From NCBI GenBank assembly GCA_009823505.1, contig VZQC01000343.1, forward strand, positions 741,823-805,822: a stretch of 64,000 nucleotides of DNA. Reading direction: 5' to 3'. This DNA comes from Rhizomys pruinosus. Taxonomy: Eukaryota > Chordata > Mammalia > Rodentia > Spalacidae. Both the position numbers and the translations under genes were made by a program. Below the pieces are notes generated by a model, which did not search any database, was not told where the DNA came from, and saw only the letters and a program-made list of their open reading frames with translations. Positions 32,755-43,790 of the stretch are shown in pieces; the stretch's first letter is position 1, and each line of letters starts with the position of its first letter.

Positions 32755-33260
32755 CAGAATTCATATGCCATGCAATTCACTCATTTAAAGTGAACATCCT
32801 TTTCCACAGTCAATTTTAGATTATTTTCATCAGCTCCAAAAGAACCACTGTGCCCTTTAGCTATCACACCCTCAACTCCTCAACAGCCACTCCTCAGTCC
32901 TAGGCAGTTACAGATGTACTATTTGTCTATATAGATTTACTTTGGCTATTTTATATAAGCAGAGTGATACATTACATGATATTTTCTGACTGGGCTTTTT
33001 CAATTATCATCAGTATCTCAAGGTGCATTCATATTGTACCATGATATAATACTTTAGTCCCTTTACAGCCAAGTAATCATCCATTGAAGGAGAGACCACA
33101 TTTTTTTCCATCCATCAGCTGATGAACATGTGAGTTGTTCTGGCTATTATGATGAATTCTGCTATGACCATCTGTGTACCAGTTCTGGGTGGATATACAT
33201 TTTCATTTCTCTTGGATATATACTTAGAAATAGAATTGATAGGGCAGAAATAGAAAATTC
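32755..33260 (-). mobile_element. Ancient L1M-type LINE-1 relic
   Basis: AATTTTAGATTATTTTCATCAGCTCCAAAAG, GATGAACATGTGAGTTGTTCTGGCTATTATGATGAATTCTGCTATGA and TTTCATTTCTCTTGGATATATACTTAGAAATAGAATTG are classic reverse-strand motifs of old mammalian LINE-1 3' regions. Confidence 0.8.
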
Positions 33261-33980
33261 TTTCTTATCTTCAGCCAAGGCCAGAGTCTTCACAACTTGC
33301 ACTCTTGGGTTTTGTCTAGGCTTCGGTAGAAAAATGAACAAAGACTTTGCTTTCTTACATGTATTATCCCTTTGAATCATTCGACATTGTCTTCGTGTCC
33401 TGACTGAAAAGTTTGTTCTTTTCATTATTCTACTTAAGACATAGTAGTTACAGAAATGCAAACTGAGAGCTTGGCAGTTGTTGCATTATATTTTATCATG
33501 TACAAAATGGTTTTTCTCCAAAGTTAAAATTTTCCCATCCACACCAGGGAACTAGTGGCTGATAATTTTTACATGGTCTAAGATGGAAAACAAGAAACTA
33601 CTTCTGAGATAAGAAAGTTTGCCATAGACTCTGAAGAGGTTTTCCCTTTGGTAAATCAGCAGGGCTAATAATTAGTGCAATTATCACTTCTTAACATGTT
33701 GATATGAAAACTTCTATAGTTTTGAAAAATAAGTTTCATGCAAATAAGGTATACTGAGATCTTTGAAAGAAGTCATGTATAAAGACAATAGGAAAAAAAA
33801 ATTGACCATGTCACAGGAAAATGTACCAAGCTATTTATAAGGTCAGGATGCTATTGAATTGACTCAAATATATTCATTGCTGTTTCAGTAGTTGTGGATG
33901 GATCAGATTCTTAGTTAATCATATACATAGGGATATTTTCTACCTTTTAAATTATGAGACTCATGACTTAGCATAGCTTA
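33261..33980. other. Unique sequence, no feature seen
   Basis: No recognised element or exon. Confidence 0.3.
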
Positions 33981-33984
33981 CACT

Positions 33985-34090
33985 ATTATCTCGTATTAGC
34001 TGCTTGTCCTTGTACAAGTCTCTTAACTAAGGACAGCCCTTTTTAAGCATCAGCTTCTGCATCTCAGAACCACCATTTCTGTAGTTTTTA
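33985..34090 (+). mobile_element. MIR SINE relic
   Basis: TAGCTGCTTGTCCTTGTACAAGTCTCTTAAC then CATCAGCTTCTGCATCTC follows the MIR core pattern (tagctgtgtgaccttgggcaagtc, cctcagtttcctcatctg). Confidence 0.7.
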
Positions 34091-34204
34091 AAATGTGTTG
34101 TACATAATAAAAACAAGAGAGGGATATTATTTAAAATGTTAGTCCGAGATGGTGCTAAATGTGTTTCTGAATCTGTGTTTTGAGGACTTCCTCACAGTCA
34201 AGTA

Positions 34205-34437
34205 AACCATTTTTTATTTTGATTGATTTGTGTGTTTTTATGTGTATGAGTATTTTGCTGCATGTATATAAAATTATCCATGTTTCACAATGCCCAAAGA
34301 TGCCAGAAGAGGCCATTGGATGCCCTGTAACTGGACTTAAGGACTATTGTTAACCGCCATGTGGTTGTGGAGAACTGAACTCAGGTCTTCTCCAAGAGCA
34401 GCCAGTGCTCCTAACTGCTGAGTCGTCTTTCCAGCCA
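34205..34437 (-). mobile_element. Old B2/B3 SINE
   Basis: TTTTATGTGTATGAGTATTTTGCTGCATG, GATGCCAGAAGAGGCCATTGGATGCCC, CTCCTAACTGCTGAGTCGTCTTTCCAGCC on the minus strand. Confidence 0.9.
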
Positions 34438-34770
34438 ACTCAATAAATTTTTTCAAGCTGTATATCCAAGTGGTGCTGCTGATGCTCACGACCCTGAACA
34501 CCATGTTTTTGTTTACTGATTAGCCATTTTTGTTTGGACTTTTTCCTTTTCTATTGTCTTCTGTAGAAAGGGAAGAAATATCTTATCTCTTCATGTAATA
34601 TTGTTCTTTCTGCACTGTGTGAGAAACTGAAGAAAGATGACAACCGAAATTGAAATAATGAAATTTTCTAGTCTGTATCCTAATTTATTAGATGTGCTTT
34701 AACTAGAGCATTTTACTATATGAACTCAAACTTCCCAATCTAGGTACTATGGATATTTCTGGCCAGAATA
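34438..34770. other. Unique sequence, no feature seen
   Basis: No recognised element or exon. Confidence 0.3.
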
Positions 34771-34774
34771 TCCT

Positions 34775-34925
34775 TGCTATTTTATGGGGCAGTTCTGTGT
34801 TTTCAGTACTGTGGTACTGAACAACTTCTCTTTTCTCTATATACTAGAGACCAGTAGCAGCTTTCCTTGCCCTCAAGTTATGACCAAAAATGTCTCTACA
34901 TATAACCAAACGTGTCATGGGTATA
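34775..34925 (+). mobile_element. Ancient hAT-type (MER class) relic
   Basis: GGGGCAGTTCTGTGT, CTAGAGACCAGTAGCAGC, TTATGACCAAAAATGTCTCTACATATAACCAAACGTGTCATGGG: same family as 13,925-14,125. Confidence 0.6.
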
Positions 34926-35375
34926 TGTACAAATTTTCTCTTTTTGGGAGATAACTTTATAAAACATGATTCCGAGGCAAAGAATTCAAGAAATTAAGCT
35001 GGAAGCAGTTTCTTATGTTGGTTTTTGTTGCAGTGCAAGGCAAGGAATCACATAATAAAATGTTGATACTCAAACATTGTGTATTAAGTATTCCTAAGGA
35101 TTCTGGAACTTGCTGACTCATCCTATTTGTTGAATTAATGAGCTACAGATAGGTTAAGTGTTTTGGAGAGGGGAATTTTGTTTCATTCTCCTAGTTTTAT
35201 TAGACATCTGACAACAAAAGTTTAAGGTTGGAATCATATGTTCTGCTCTTTGTCATAAAGGTGGATATATCATAAGAAAGATTTATTAATCAGTAAGGCC
35301 TGAGAAATTGATTGTGCTTGAGGTATAAAACTTGAGATCTTAGTAGAAAGACAAAAAGAAAAAAAACACTATTGT
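34926..35375. other. Unique sequence, no feature seen
   Basis: No recognised element or exon. Confidence 0.3.
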
Positions 35376-35379
35376 TTTG

Positions 35380-36152
35380 CCTGTCTTCAAGTCTTACTGG
35401 CAAGTGCATCTACTCTGTAGCTGCCACTGCTTTCACCATCCTTCAAAGACATGAGACGCAGCTTTTCAACATTCCAATATGGACTGAAGACTCATGTCTC
35501 TCCAAGAATCCTCCAAACCTTCATTGCCACATGGGGACTGCTGAGACATCCAGCTTGTGGACTGAGAAGCGACTGGGGTTTCAGCCTCTTCAGAATACAG
35601 ACTGTCATTGTTGAACTACCCAGGCTGTATCATGGAGGCCAGCACAGGAAGATCAAGACAGGAAGCAGTGCTTACTGAACCTCATTTGGTGACCACGGAA
35701 AGGGAAGACTCCAGTGTGGAGCACAAGGGCAGAACTGATGGTGGTTTGGGCTTGCCAAGGAGGAGCTTTCAAAAACTTCTTTAAGGAAAATATGACATCT
35801 TTCAGCCTAATAAAGAAAAAAAAGAGAAATCATAGGGTGAAGAGGCTAAAACCTATGACATCATAATCTTGATATATGTGTGCCATGCATATATGAATAT
35901 TTTAGAGTGATACAAGTTGGAAGGAACAATAATGACAAAAAAGACTAGGTCAAAGAACTGACTGAAACAGTAAACCTCTGCCCCAAACAAGTAAACTTCT
36001 GCATCTAAAATTTTTTAAAAAGACTGAGAAAAAGATGCAAGACACGTATGGCAGAATTCATGAGCTCTGGTGGGGAAGGGGGCAAGGAAGGGGGAATGGG
36101 TCTAGATTTGATTAAGAAGAGTTGTATGAAATGCACAAAACTTCAATAAAAA
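35380..36152 (+). mobile_element. LINE-1 3' UTR
   Basis: About 770 bases: ACCATCCTTCAAAGACATGAGACGC block, ACTACCCAGGCTGTATCATGGAGGCCAGC block, a G-rich tract (GGTGGGGAAGGGGGCAAGG) and the GAAATGCACAAAACTTCAATAAAA end. ORFs here are non-coding 3' UTR. Confidence 0.85.
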
Positions 36153-36560
36153 TTGGCTTTGAAAAAAAAACAAAAAAGAAAGATTTATTGGGGGAGCATC
36201 ATGACAATGTGAAAATGTTTTGAAACTTACAGTTACCACAGTAACATCAAGTGTCAATTTGGGGGCCTCTAAAGTCAGGACTTTTTGAAGTCAAAATAGG
36301 GGCTTGTTTGGACTAATAGCCAAGTGTTCTAAACAGCTCCATGGCATTCAGTTATGAGCCTACAAATTACCAGTCCATCAGCTTGCATTCCCCCAATCTT
36401 CCATATTGGGTTGTTTCCGGTTGCCACCTCAGTCCTGCTTTTTTGCTCTGTGGAAATTTTCCTGGGGTGGTGCAAGACACACTTACTAGAATTAACTGTA
36501 TTTTTGGTAGGGCATGTATCACTCATAAGTAGAAATTCTTGAAGGCTAACTTTCTTATGT
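36153..36560. other. Unique sequence, no feature seen
   Basis: No recognised element or exon. Confidence 0.3.
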
Positions 36561-36569
36561 TGATGAACA

Positions 36570-36785
36570 TTTTCTTAGCCTTGGAGCTCTTGGTATTCTG
36601 CTTCATATCATTCTCTTTTGTGGAAATTTTCCTTCTGTTCTTTGGAAGATGTTTAGCAGCATTCCTGGTCTCCACTTACTAGACACAAGTGGCATTTCTC
36701 CCAAGGTGTGATGGGACATGATAGCTCCAAGCATTGCCAAATTTCCTCTTGGGCCCCAAATCATCTTCGCTGGTCAAAGAGATAC
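36570..36785 (+). mobile_element. Ancient hAT-type (MER class) relic
   Basis: GATGTTTAGCAGCATTCCTGGTCTCCACTTACTAGACACAAGTGGCATT and CAAGCATTGCCAAATTTCCTCTTGGGCCCCAAATCATC; the clearest of the copies of this family here. Confidence 0.7.
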
Positions 36786-36964
36786 TGGGGAGACTCAGGA
36801 TCAATTCAGTGAATGAATTTGACTAACCACAAAGTGACCCTACTTTGAAACATGTTTGATTGGTGTATAAATCATTTTTGGATTCAACTTTCTATTTATA
36901 TCTCAAATGCCCCACGTATTTACTAGGTGTATACATAGGGCAGTTCACCTTCTTGAATGAAATG

Positions 36965-37055
36965 AAGAAAAGTATGCTTTCCTTACATTGTTGTAATGAG
37001 GATGCTCATTTGTGTTTGCAAAGAGCCCTTGATTTAGGTGCTCAATAAGCAGTTG
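36965..37055 (+). mobile_element. MIR SINE relic
   Basis: TTGTAATGAGGATGCTCATTTG and GATTTAGGTGCTCAATAAGCAGTTGA resemble the MIR 3' half. Confidence 0.55.
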
Positions 37056-37249
37056 AGTTACTATCATTTAGAATAATCATTTCAGTATTATCAGTGGTGG
37101 TATTTTCTTGGACATTCTGCAGATCTTGGGCACATAAGCGACCATGTGAATAAAGGCATGTTGACACGAGAGGGGAGAAAGCAATTCAGTAGTATTTAAC
37201 TATGGATATAAATGAAAGATCATCATTTTACTAGCTTATATTAATATTT

Positions 37250-38465
37250 ATAATAATGGATTTCATTATAACATTTTCATGTATGAAAATAAAATATTTT
37301 GATTATATTTTCTCATCATTAGCCCTCTCATTAGATTTTCCCACAACCTGTTAAACTCCCTTCCCCAAAATCAATCCACTTCTATTTTCTTTTTTATTTT
37401 TTATTTTTTTTTTTTTTTATTAGTCTGTATGTGTATCAATGTACTGTCTGCATGCAGGTCTGTGCACCCGTGTCGTGCAATGCCACGGAGGTCAGAAGAG
37501 GGTCTCGGATTCCCCTGGAGCTGGAGTTCTCTTGGAATTGGAGTTTCAGACGGTTCTTGACCACCATGTGGGTGCTGGGGACCGAACCCGGGTCCTCTGC
37601 AAGAGTGGTCGGCGCTCTTAACCGCTAGGCCATCTCTCCAGCCCCACTTCTATTTTCATGCCTGTTTCTTTTGTTGTTATTTTCTTTTGTTTTGTTTTGG
37701 TGACTTAATGAGTTTAATTAGAGTTGCTTAAAAGGGTCTGGGGTGAGGAGCTGTTGACAGAACCATGGGAAATTTACTACTGGCTGTACCACTGAAGAAA
37801 ATGTCTTTCCCTCTTCCACCAACCATTAACTGCCATTGATCCTTAGGGAGAGGTATGACCTCATGAGTCCTTCCATTCTCCATTATAAGATATTGGTAGG
37901 CCAAGTCTTATGCAGATCTTGTGCAGGCAATCACAGCCACTGTTAGTTCAATTGTGCAAAGGCCATGCCATTTCTTGATTCTCAAGGAGCTATTTGGAAT
38001 GTCATAGCTGGAATGATTGTGGCCTCTCGTTTTTTTGCTTAATGAATATTGAATAGAACATTTATTTTAGAGCCATCTCTCTGTGGGTACTTTTTAAGGG
38101 TACTCTCCCTGGCTCTTTGGCACAGAGTCTCTATTTTTCATTCAGCATATTAAATTGCAAGACCAGTAAAACCAATGCTACATTAATAGAACCTATTATA
38201 ATGATTAGATTATGCTCACTGTCCCTCCCTTGCATTCTCAGGTCATGTTCCTGTCCCTAATTGACACATAGCTTTGTGATGTTCTTTGTGCCGGTGATTA
38301 AGGCCACACACAACAGCATGAGGCTCTTCCACGCCATCCCTTTTTCTTTCATCTGTCCTGTGGGAGTGCAGTACGAGGCAATATTCTTGGGGCCGCTAAG
38401 AATTTTACAGTCACTAGTCTTTGTCTCTGATCTGCTTTCAGGCTAAAGGTTGTGTATAGAACTGA
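37250..38465 (-). mobile_element. Old LINE-1 (Lx-like) 3' region, split by a B2
   Basis: TTTATAATAATGGATTTCATTATAACATTTTCATG is the reversed terminus. After the B2, CATTAACTGCCATTGATCC, GGAGAGGTATGACCTCATGAGTCC and GGTGATTAAGGCCACACACAACAGCATGAGG continue it. The right boundary is approximate. Confidence 0.65.
37390..37643 (-). mobile_element. B2 SINE, young subfamily
   Basis: Nearly consensus minus-strand copy with the two-unit block. Exact 14-bp duplication CCACTTCTATTTTC at 37,376-37,389 and 37,644-37,657. Confidence 0.95.
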
Positions 38466-38807
38466 TTTGGAGAAAGGAATAAGGACCCCTTGTTCTTCCA
38501 TAGATTCCTTCTAGGGATTTAGAAAGTGAAATAAGGAATTATGGCTATAGAGAAAACTGATCATTCCTTAAATGGCACATATGTTTACAATTTGGACTTT
38601 CATATTGGTCCTTTCCACAGTAAGTTGAACTTCTGCTAAATTAAATGTCTTCCTTCCAAAGAACAGCCAGTGTCTCCTTTGTTCCCGCTAATGAAAGAGT
38701 GAAATCAGTGATAACACTGTTGATGACAGGGCCCCAGGTGAGCTGACAGGCTCAGTTTCACTTACAGGAGACATCATTTTGGATGAGGAAGACATGGAGC
38801 TACTTAC
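38466..38807. other. Intronic sequence downstream of the minus-strand exon
   Basis: No repeat recognised. On the minus strand this follows the donor at 38,801-38,807. Confidence 0.4.
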
Positions 38808-38871
38808 CGGCTCTCCTTCCTCATCCTGGTATTTGGTTTCTTTAATTTCATCTTTGAGCTCTGTGAGAAAC
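38808..38871 (-). CDS. Internal coding exon of an unidentified gene (64 nt)
   Basis: On the minus strand a pyrimidine-rich stretch ends TGCCTCTCTTTTAG, followed by a 64-nt open block and then GTAAGTAG, a near-consensus donor. Only the frame that skips the first base is fully open. It reads FLTELKDEIKE, then TKYQDEEGEP: 21 residues, strongly charged, with leucines suiting a helix or coiled coil. The other two frames contain stops. The exon enters in the middle of a codon (one leftover G) and leaves on a codon boundary. No repeat overlaps it, and it is short enough to be missed by ORF length filters. I do not recognise the protein. The host gene must be transcribed right to left, opposite to the exon at 51,135. 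A chance splice pair is possible, but the paired strong signals around an open, coding-like block make a real exon more likely. Confidence 0.72.
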
Positions 38872-38886
38872 CTAAAAGAGAGGCAA
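38872..38886 (-). promoter_or_regulatory. 3' splice site of the 64-nt exon
   Basis: Minus-strand polypyrimidine tract and AG (TGCCTCTCTTTTAG) immediately before the exon. Confidence 0.65.
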
Positions 38887-38979
38887 CTCTAAACTATGTT
38901 CAGCCTTTATATAAACTATGTTCCGTCTATTTATATGGTAGTGTAAATAAAGATTTTAATTAATACAGTCCATTTGAGA

Positions 38980-39200
38980 AACTGCAAGACCCTATTCAGC
39001 AACATTGAAGATAGGCACGTCTAGGACCCAGCAACTCTATTTTGCTTCTCACCCTGGAAAAAAGCATGCACATGGGCACATGGAAATATGTATAAGGATG
39101 TTCAACCCATGTAGTTTTCACTAATCAAAGATTGGATGACCTCATGCAACGGAGGGCAATGGACAAAAAGGGTCAGGAATGGCCAAATCATGAAGAAGAG
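38980..39200 (+). mobile_element. Ancient LINE-1 ORF2 fragment (probable)
   Basis: GACCCAGCAACTCTATTTTGCTTCTC, GGATGTTCAACCCATGTAG and TCACTAATCAAAGATTGGATGAC follow the order of the ORF2 C-terminal coding region of old mammalian LINE-1s; badly decayed. Confidence 0.5.
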
Positions 39201-39319
39201 TCTGCAGAGTGTGGAGCCTTGGGAAGGACTTATATTAAACTTCACCACCCAGGGATCAGGGATCATCATAGAAAATAAATAAAAAAAAATAAATAAAATG
39301 TGAATCTCTAAATGTGTTT

Positions 39320-39655
39320 GGGAATCAGTCTATAGTTTATTTTCAGAATTTGTAATTTATGTGTAGGGTGTATATATGCATATTTTGGAATAATATAAAA
39401 TTAAAGGGAACAAAAAAGAGAAAAACCTATGCAAAGAACTGACCCAAACTGACCCAAAAAGTAAACTTGTGCATAGAAAAGGTTATAAAAGACAGAGAAA
39501 AAGATGCAAGTCAAAATTTAACATGTATGACAAAATCCATGAGCTCTGGCGGGGTGGGGGGCAGGAGGGTATGAGGGGTGGGCATGGATGGGGGAATGAG
39601 TCCAAATTTGATCAAGAAATGTTGTATGAAATTCACTCAATAAAAATAAACTTAA
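39320..39655 (+). mobile_element. LINE-1 3' UTR
   Basis: TATAGTTTATTTTCAGAATTTGTAA start matches the 3' UTR at about 23,985; G-rich tract GGCGGGGTGGGGGGCAGGAGGG and GAAATTCACTCAATAAAAATAAA end. Confidence 0.85.
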
Positions 39656-39659
39656 AAAA

Positions 39660-40125
39660 AAAAGAAGATGAGGTGGAAAGATTGGAAGAGCCAGGGGAGA
39701 AGGTGCATGGCCATATGGAAACAGATTCCTACAGGCTCTTGTGACCTTGCTCATATTACCTCACAGCAATGGTGACAGCATGCAAAGACCCATGCAAACT
39801 CAACCAGACAAAAACGCAGCACAGAACTGTGGAAATGGGCAGTAGGCCCCAACATTATCTGAGGAGCTATTGGCAGTTGATTACTGCTGGGTGAGGAAGA
39901 GCTGATCTCCTTTAAGGGAGGGACTCTAGATAGGCTGACTAGACCTCAGTGGATGAACTTGCACTGAGGGTTTTCTTTGGACACTAACTTGACTCTACGG
40001 GCCTTAACGTAAATGAGCATGAAATATAGTAGGGGTGGCATGGGAGGGGACAAATGGAAAAGTGAGTATATAGGTAATTAAGATGTTGTATATGAAATAC
40101 ACAAAAATTCAATAAAATGTACAAA
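39660..40125 (+). mobile_element. Old LINE-1 (Lx-like) 3' UTR
   Basis: GCACAGAACTGTGGAAATGGGCAGTAGGCCCC, GAGCTATTGGCAGTTGATTACTGCTGGG and the AAATACACAAAAATTCAATAAAA end. The reverse of the block at 4140-4520. Confidence 0.8.
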
Positions 40126-40282
40126 AATTGGAATGTAGTTGCAACATGTAATAGAATAGTGCACATCAATGGGATTGAACACACTATAGTGACATTCAGC
40201 AACAGAGATGAACTTTCTTTTTTTGTTGTTGTTCTAGACCTGGTTTATTGATGTAACAACTATTATACTTACAATTACAGCT

Positions 40283-40378
40283 CAAGGTTTGGGATTTAGC
40301 TCAGTCATAGAGAGCTTACCTAGCAAGTACAAGGTCCTAGATTAGTTTCTCAGCTAAAAAAATTACAAAAAAAAAAAA
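40283..40378 (+). mobile_element. ID SINE
   Basis: GGTTTGGGATTTAGCTCAGTCATAGAGAGCTTACCTAGCAAGTACAAGGTCC then an A-rich tail: the tRNA(Ala)-derived ID pattern. Confidence 0.88.
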
Positions 40379-40840
40379 ACCTAACAATGTAAACAACACG
40401 ACAATACTTAAAATTAAAATTACAGCTTGGACCATTGCACCCTTTAGACAGACATTTAGGGGCAATATGACTCCCTCCACCAGCTGAAGCCACATAATTT
40501 CTTAATGTCCCATTGTCCAAAATCATTTCAGTTCTAAAGTCATTTTATTCCACTAAAATAATTTGTGAGAACCAACTAGAGAGCTAGCCATTAACTCATG
40601 AAGGATTCTTTCTTTAAACATCTGCTGAGTGTTTGGCGTGGTGCTTGATATAGAAACACAGAAATAAAACTAAACAAGTAAGCTTGTATGAGTTAAACTG
40701 TCTACAGCTCACAGGTAAGATACACTCATTAATATGACACACTACGTTTAAGGAAAAAAATACTATATATTTTAAATGATTGTCTGTCTGCTTTTTTCTA
40801 GCAGAAAGTGGAAGTCTCTGCACACACAAAAATTTATACT
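40379..40840. other. Unique sequence, no feature seen
   Basis: No recognised element or exon. Confidence 0.3.
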
Positions 40841-40841
40841 C

Positions 40842-40980
40842 ACCAAGTATGGTGGCACACACCTGTAATCCAGCACTTTGAGGTCAAGGCAGGAATATTG
40901 GAGATGCAAGTCATCCAGGGCTACACAGACAGCTCAAGGACAGCCTGGGCTACATAAGACATTATCTCAAAAAAAACCAT
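40842..40980 (+). mobile_element. Old B1 SINE
   Basis: CCAAGTATGGTGGCACACACCTGTAATCCAGCAC, CCAGGGCTACACAGACAGCTC, ATCTCAAAAAAAACC. Diverged, with extra B1-like internal sequence. Confidence 0.85.
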
Positions 40981-41138
40981 TTCACACTTTTTTCAAAACA
41001 GGCATAACATTAACATTGGTCTTCTAGCAAGAAGTGTATATATAGCATTATATCATATTATAACATACTAGCTATTGTTTATTCTGTACCATTATTGGAA
41101 TTGTATTTGTTATTAATTCCAATCCTCAGAACAACTCT

Positions 41139-41145
41139 NNNNNNN
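41139..41145. other. Assembly gap (7 N)
   Basis: Seven N at the left edge of the LINE-1 ORF2 fragment. Confidence 0.99.
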
Positions 41146-42206
41146 TCTAATTCCTCACTTGTGAAGTCTCTGTTCAGTTCTTTGCTCCATCTATTGAGTG
41201 GGTCATTTGTTTTCTTTTTTCTTTGTTTTTTGAGTAGTTTATATATTCTGGAAATCAATGCTTTGTCAGATGTATCTGCAGTGAAGGTTTCCTCCCACTC
41301 TGTGGGATTTCTCTTCACTTCCTTGATTGTTTCTTTTGATGTACAGAAGCTTTTGAGTTTGATGAGGTCCCATTTGTCAATTGTCGACCTTAATTCTTGT
41401 GCAGCTGCTGTCTGATTTAGGAAGTCTTTTCCTACGCCTATGTCTTGTAGTCTGCTGCCAACTTTTTCTTCTATCACCTTCAGAGTTTGGGGTTTCACGT
41501 TGAGGTCTTTAATCCATCTGGAGTTGACTTTTGTACAGGGTGAGAGGTAGGGGTTTAATTTCATTCTTCTACAAGTGGTGATCCAGTTTTGCCAACACCA
41601 CTTGCTGAAGATGCTGTCTTTTCTCCATTGTGTCTTCTTGGCCCCCTTGTCAAATATGAGATGGCTGAAATTGTATGTGCTCAAGTTTGCATCTTCAGTT
41701 TTGTGCCATTTGTCAACAGGTCTGTTTTTGTGCCAGTACCAGGCTGTTTTTACGACTATAGCCCTGTAGTATAGTTTGAAGTCTGGTATAGAGATCCCCC
41801 TGTGTAGCTCTTTTCACTCCGGGTTGTTTTGGCTATTTGGGGTCTTTTGTTTTTCCAAATGAATTTAAGGACTTTTTTTTCCAAGCCTGTGAAGAAACTC
41901 TTGGGGATTTTAATTGGGATTTCATTAAATCTATACAAGAGTTTGGGTAGAACGGACATTTTTGCTATGTTAATTTTTCCAATCCGTGAACATAGGAGGT
42001 TTTTCCATCTTCTGATGTCTTTTTCAATTTCTTTCTTTAAGGTTTTAAAACTTTTGTTGTAGAGATCTTTGGTGTCTTTGGTTAGGTTTGTTCCTAGGTA
42101 TTTTATTGTTTTTGAGGCTATTGTGAGTGAGAAGGTCTCCTTGAATTCTTTCTCCAGTTCCTTGTCGAGATGAACTTTCATATATGGTGTTGAACAAAAA
42201 CTCCAG
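41146..42206 (-). mobile_element. LINE-1 ORF2 fragment, decayed
   Basis: Minus-strand coding similarity to ORF2 downstream of the reverse transcriptase catalytic core. One open block (about 42,165-41,756) holds TIKYLGTNLTKDTKDLY and KILLSRIG-like text; the next (about 41,684-41,146) holds [22 protein letters not shown] and RIYKLLKK. Stops and a frame change near 41,690-41,756 separate them. The C-terminal cysteine motif and the 3' UTR are missing because the fragment stops at the N gap. It overlaps in protein space with the copy at 22,741 but is a different insertion. Confidence 0.88.
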
Positions 42207-42212
42207 AGACAC

Positions 42213-42619
42213 TGTTCTAGTTTCATCTTCAATTGCTGTGACAAAACACTCTGACCGACTCCAACTTGGGGAGGAAATGGTTTATTCAGTTCACATCTCC
42301 TGGGTCACAGTTCATCACTTAGGGAGCCCAAGGCAGGAACTCAGAGCAGGAACCTGGAGGCAGGAGCTGAAGCACAGGCCATAGAGGAATGCTGTTCACT
42401 GGCTTGCTCCCCTGGCCCATGCCCAGCCTGCCCTCTTATACGGTACACAACAACTTGCCCAGGGTGGCACCACCCATAGTGGGCTGGGCACTCCCACATT
42501 GCCCAACAATCAAGACTACTCCATATATGTGCCCACAGGCCAATCCAATGGAGCCAATTCCCCAGTTGAGGCTCCCTCAACCTAGGTGTGTCAAGTTGAC
42601 ACTAAAACTATCCAGCACA
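42213..42619 (-). mobile_element. URR1 hAT-Charlie element
   Basis: Second URR1, close in sequence to 29,003-29,402 (GTGCTGGATAG start on the minus strand, TTGACACACCTAGG). Flanked by AGACACT on both sides (about 42,207 and 42,619), consistent with the 8-bp hAT duplication. It abuts the LINE-1 ORF2 fragment. Confidence 0.85.
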
Positions 42620-42744
42620 GACACTAAAAATATATTTATGAATTGCTTTATGTACAGTTAGAAAATACATCTAGTAGTTTTGGATGCCTAAGTTCCTAAA
42701 TTACAGTTGTTTGCCAGGTACACATTTGCTTCCTCCTACACCAG

Positions 42745-42910
42745 AGTTCATTTGGCAATATCTGGAGACAGTTTAGGTTGCTGTAATTAGAGGAAGGTAA
42801 ATAATTCTGCTAACTAGTGGTGCTGCTAATCATGCTACAATAAACAGGAGAATTCCACAACAAAAATTATGAGTCCCTAAAGTCAAGGTCACTAGGGTTG
42901 AGCAACCTTA
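42745..42910 (-). mobile_element. Ancient hAT-type (MER class) relic
   Basis: TTTGGCAATATCTGGAGACAGTTTAGGTTG, AACTAGTGGTGCTGCTAATCATGC and GGTTGAGCAACC: the same family as 36,570-36,785 in the opposite direction. Confidence 0.6.
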
Positions 42911-43690
42911 GTGTAAAAAGGAAGCCAGGAAGTGAAGTCAGTCAATGATAGAATAGTGTCTTCCACTGTGAGAAGGGCTGTTGTCATGAAGCTGAGGAGT
43001 GGGGCTCTGAGGTGTTAGGAATATCCTATTCCTTAACTTGGATGAAAGTTAATAATTAATAATCTAATAATTAATTAGGTTACACTTTACATGTTAGGAG
43101 TTTTTCTGTTTCAAAATGTTAAACTACTCTGAAGGACTGAGTTGCCAGGATAATAACAGAAAGGAGTGTAAGCATTGGGCTTGGAGGCAGGCATTTCCTG
43201 ACCAAGCAGACCCCCATAGTACCACTGCAAAACCAGTGATGGGGGTATTCTGAGCCACAAAGGAGGGCACAGCCTTCTTATCCTCAGTGTGCGTGTGTGT
43301 GTTTGTGTTTGTGTGTGTGTGTGTGTGTATACTTAGATGTGTCTTTGCCTATTTCTAAACTCTGTTGTTTAATATGCTTTCATATTTTTAATTAAAGTTT
43401 CCCTGAGAAAAAGTGATCACTCTTGGGTTGGGACCAAATATAGAACATTCTAACTCAGCCTATGGGGAGTTAGAATCAATGCAAAATAAGGATTTTAAAT
43501 GAAATGTTCCAGGACAAAGGGCAGCATCCAGTCATAGACATGCTGTTAGGTCTGGTGACATGAATACATAGGTATTGTACTATTAGTGTGGTACACACAT
43601 TTTCTCTTGGAGAGGATGCTGGTAGAGTAACTTGGAGATTATTTTGAGTCCTCTCTAGGGAGAATTATAAATATCAATGTATTTTATTTT
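42911..43690. other. Unique sequence with a TG microsatellite
   Basis: TG array at about 43,289-43,328. No exon or gene recognised. Confidence 0.35.
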
Positions 43691-43694
43691 AAAA

Positions 43695-43790
43695 ACAGAA
43701 CTAGGGTTAGGGATATAACTCAGGGAAAGAGTATTTGCCTAACATGTACAAGGCCTTTGGTTCTATTCCAGTACCACAATAAAAGAATAA
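43695..43790 (+). mobile_element. ID SINE
   Basis: ACTAGGGTTAGGGATATAACTCAGGGAAAGAGTATTTGCCTAACATGTACAAGGCC then an A-rich tail. Confidence 0.85.

Noticed and set aside
35372..35678. Two overlapping 75-80 residue ORFs with many cysteines or arginines
   Set aside because: They fall in the LINE-1 3' UTR block whose reverse is also found at 31,050-31,510.
39469..39744. 91-residue ORF with a charged C-terminus
   Set aside because: Crosses a LINE-1 3' UTR and its A tail into another LINE-1 3' UTR.
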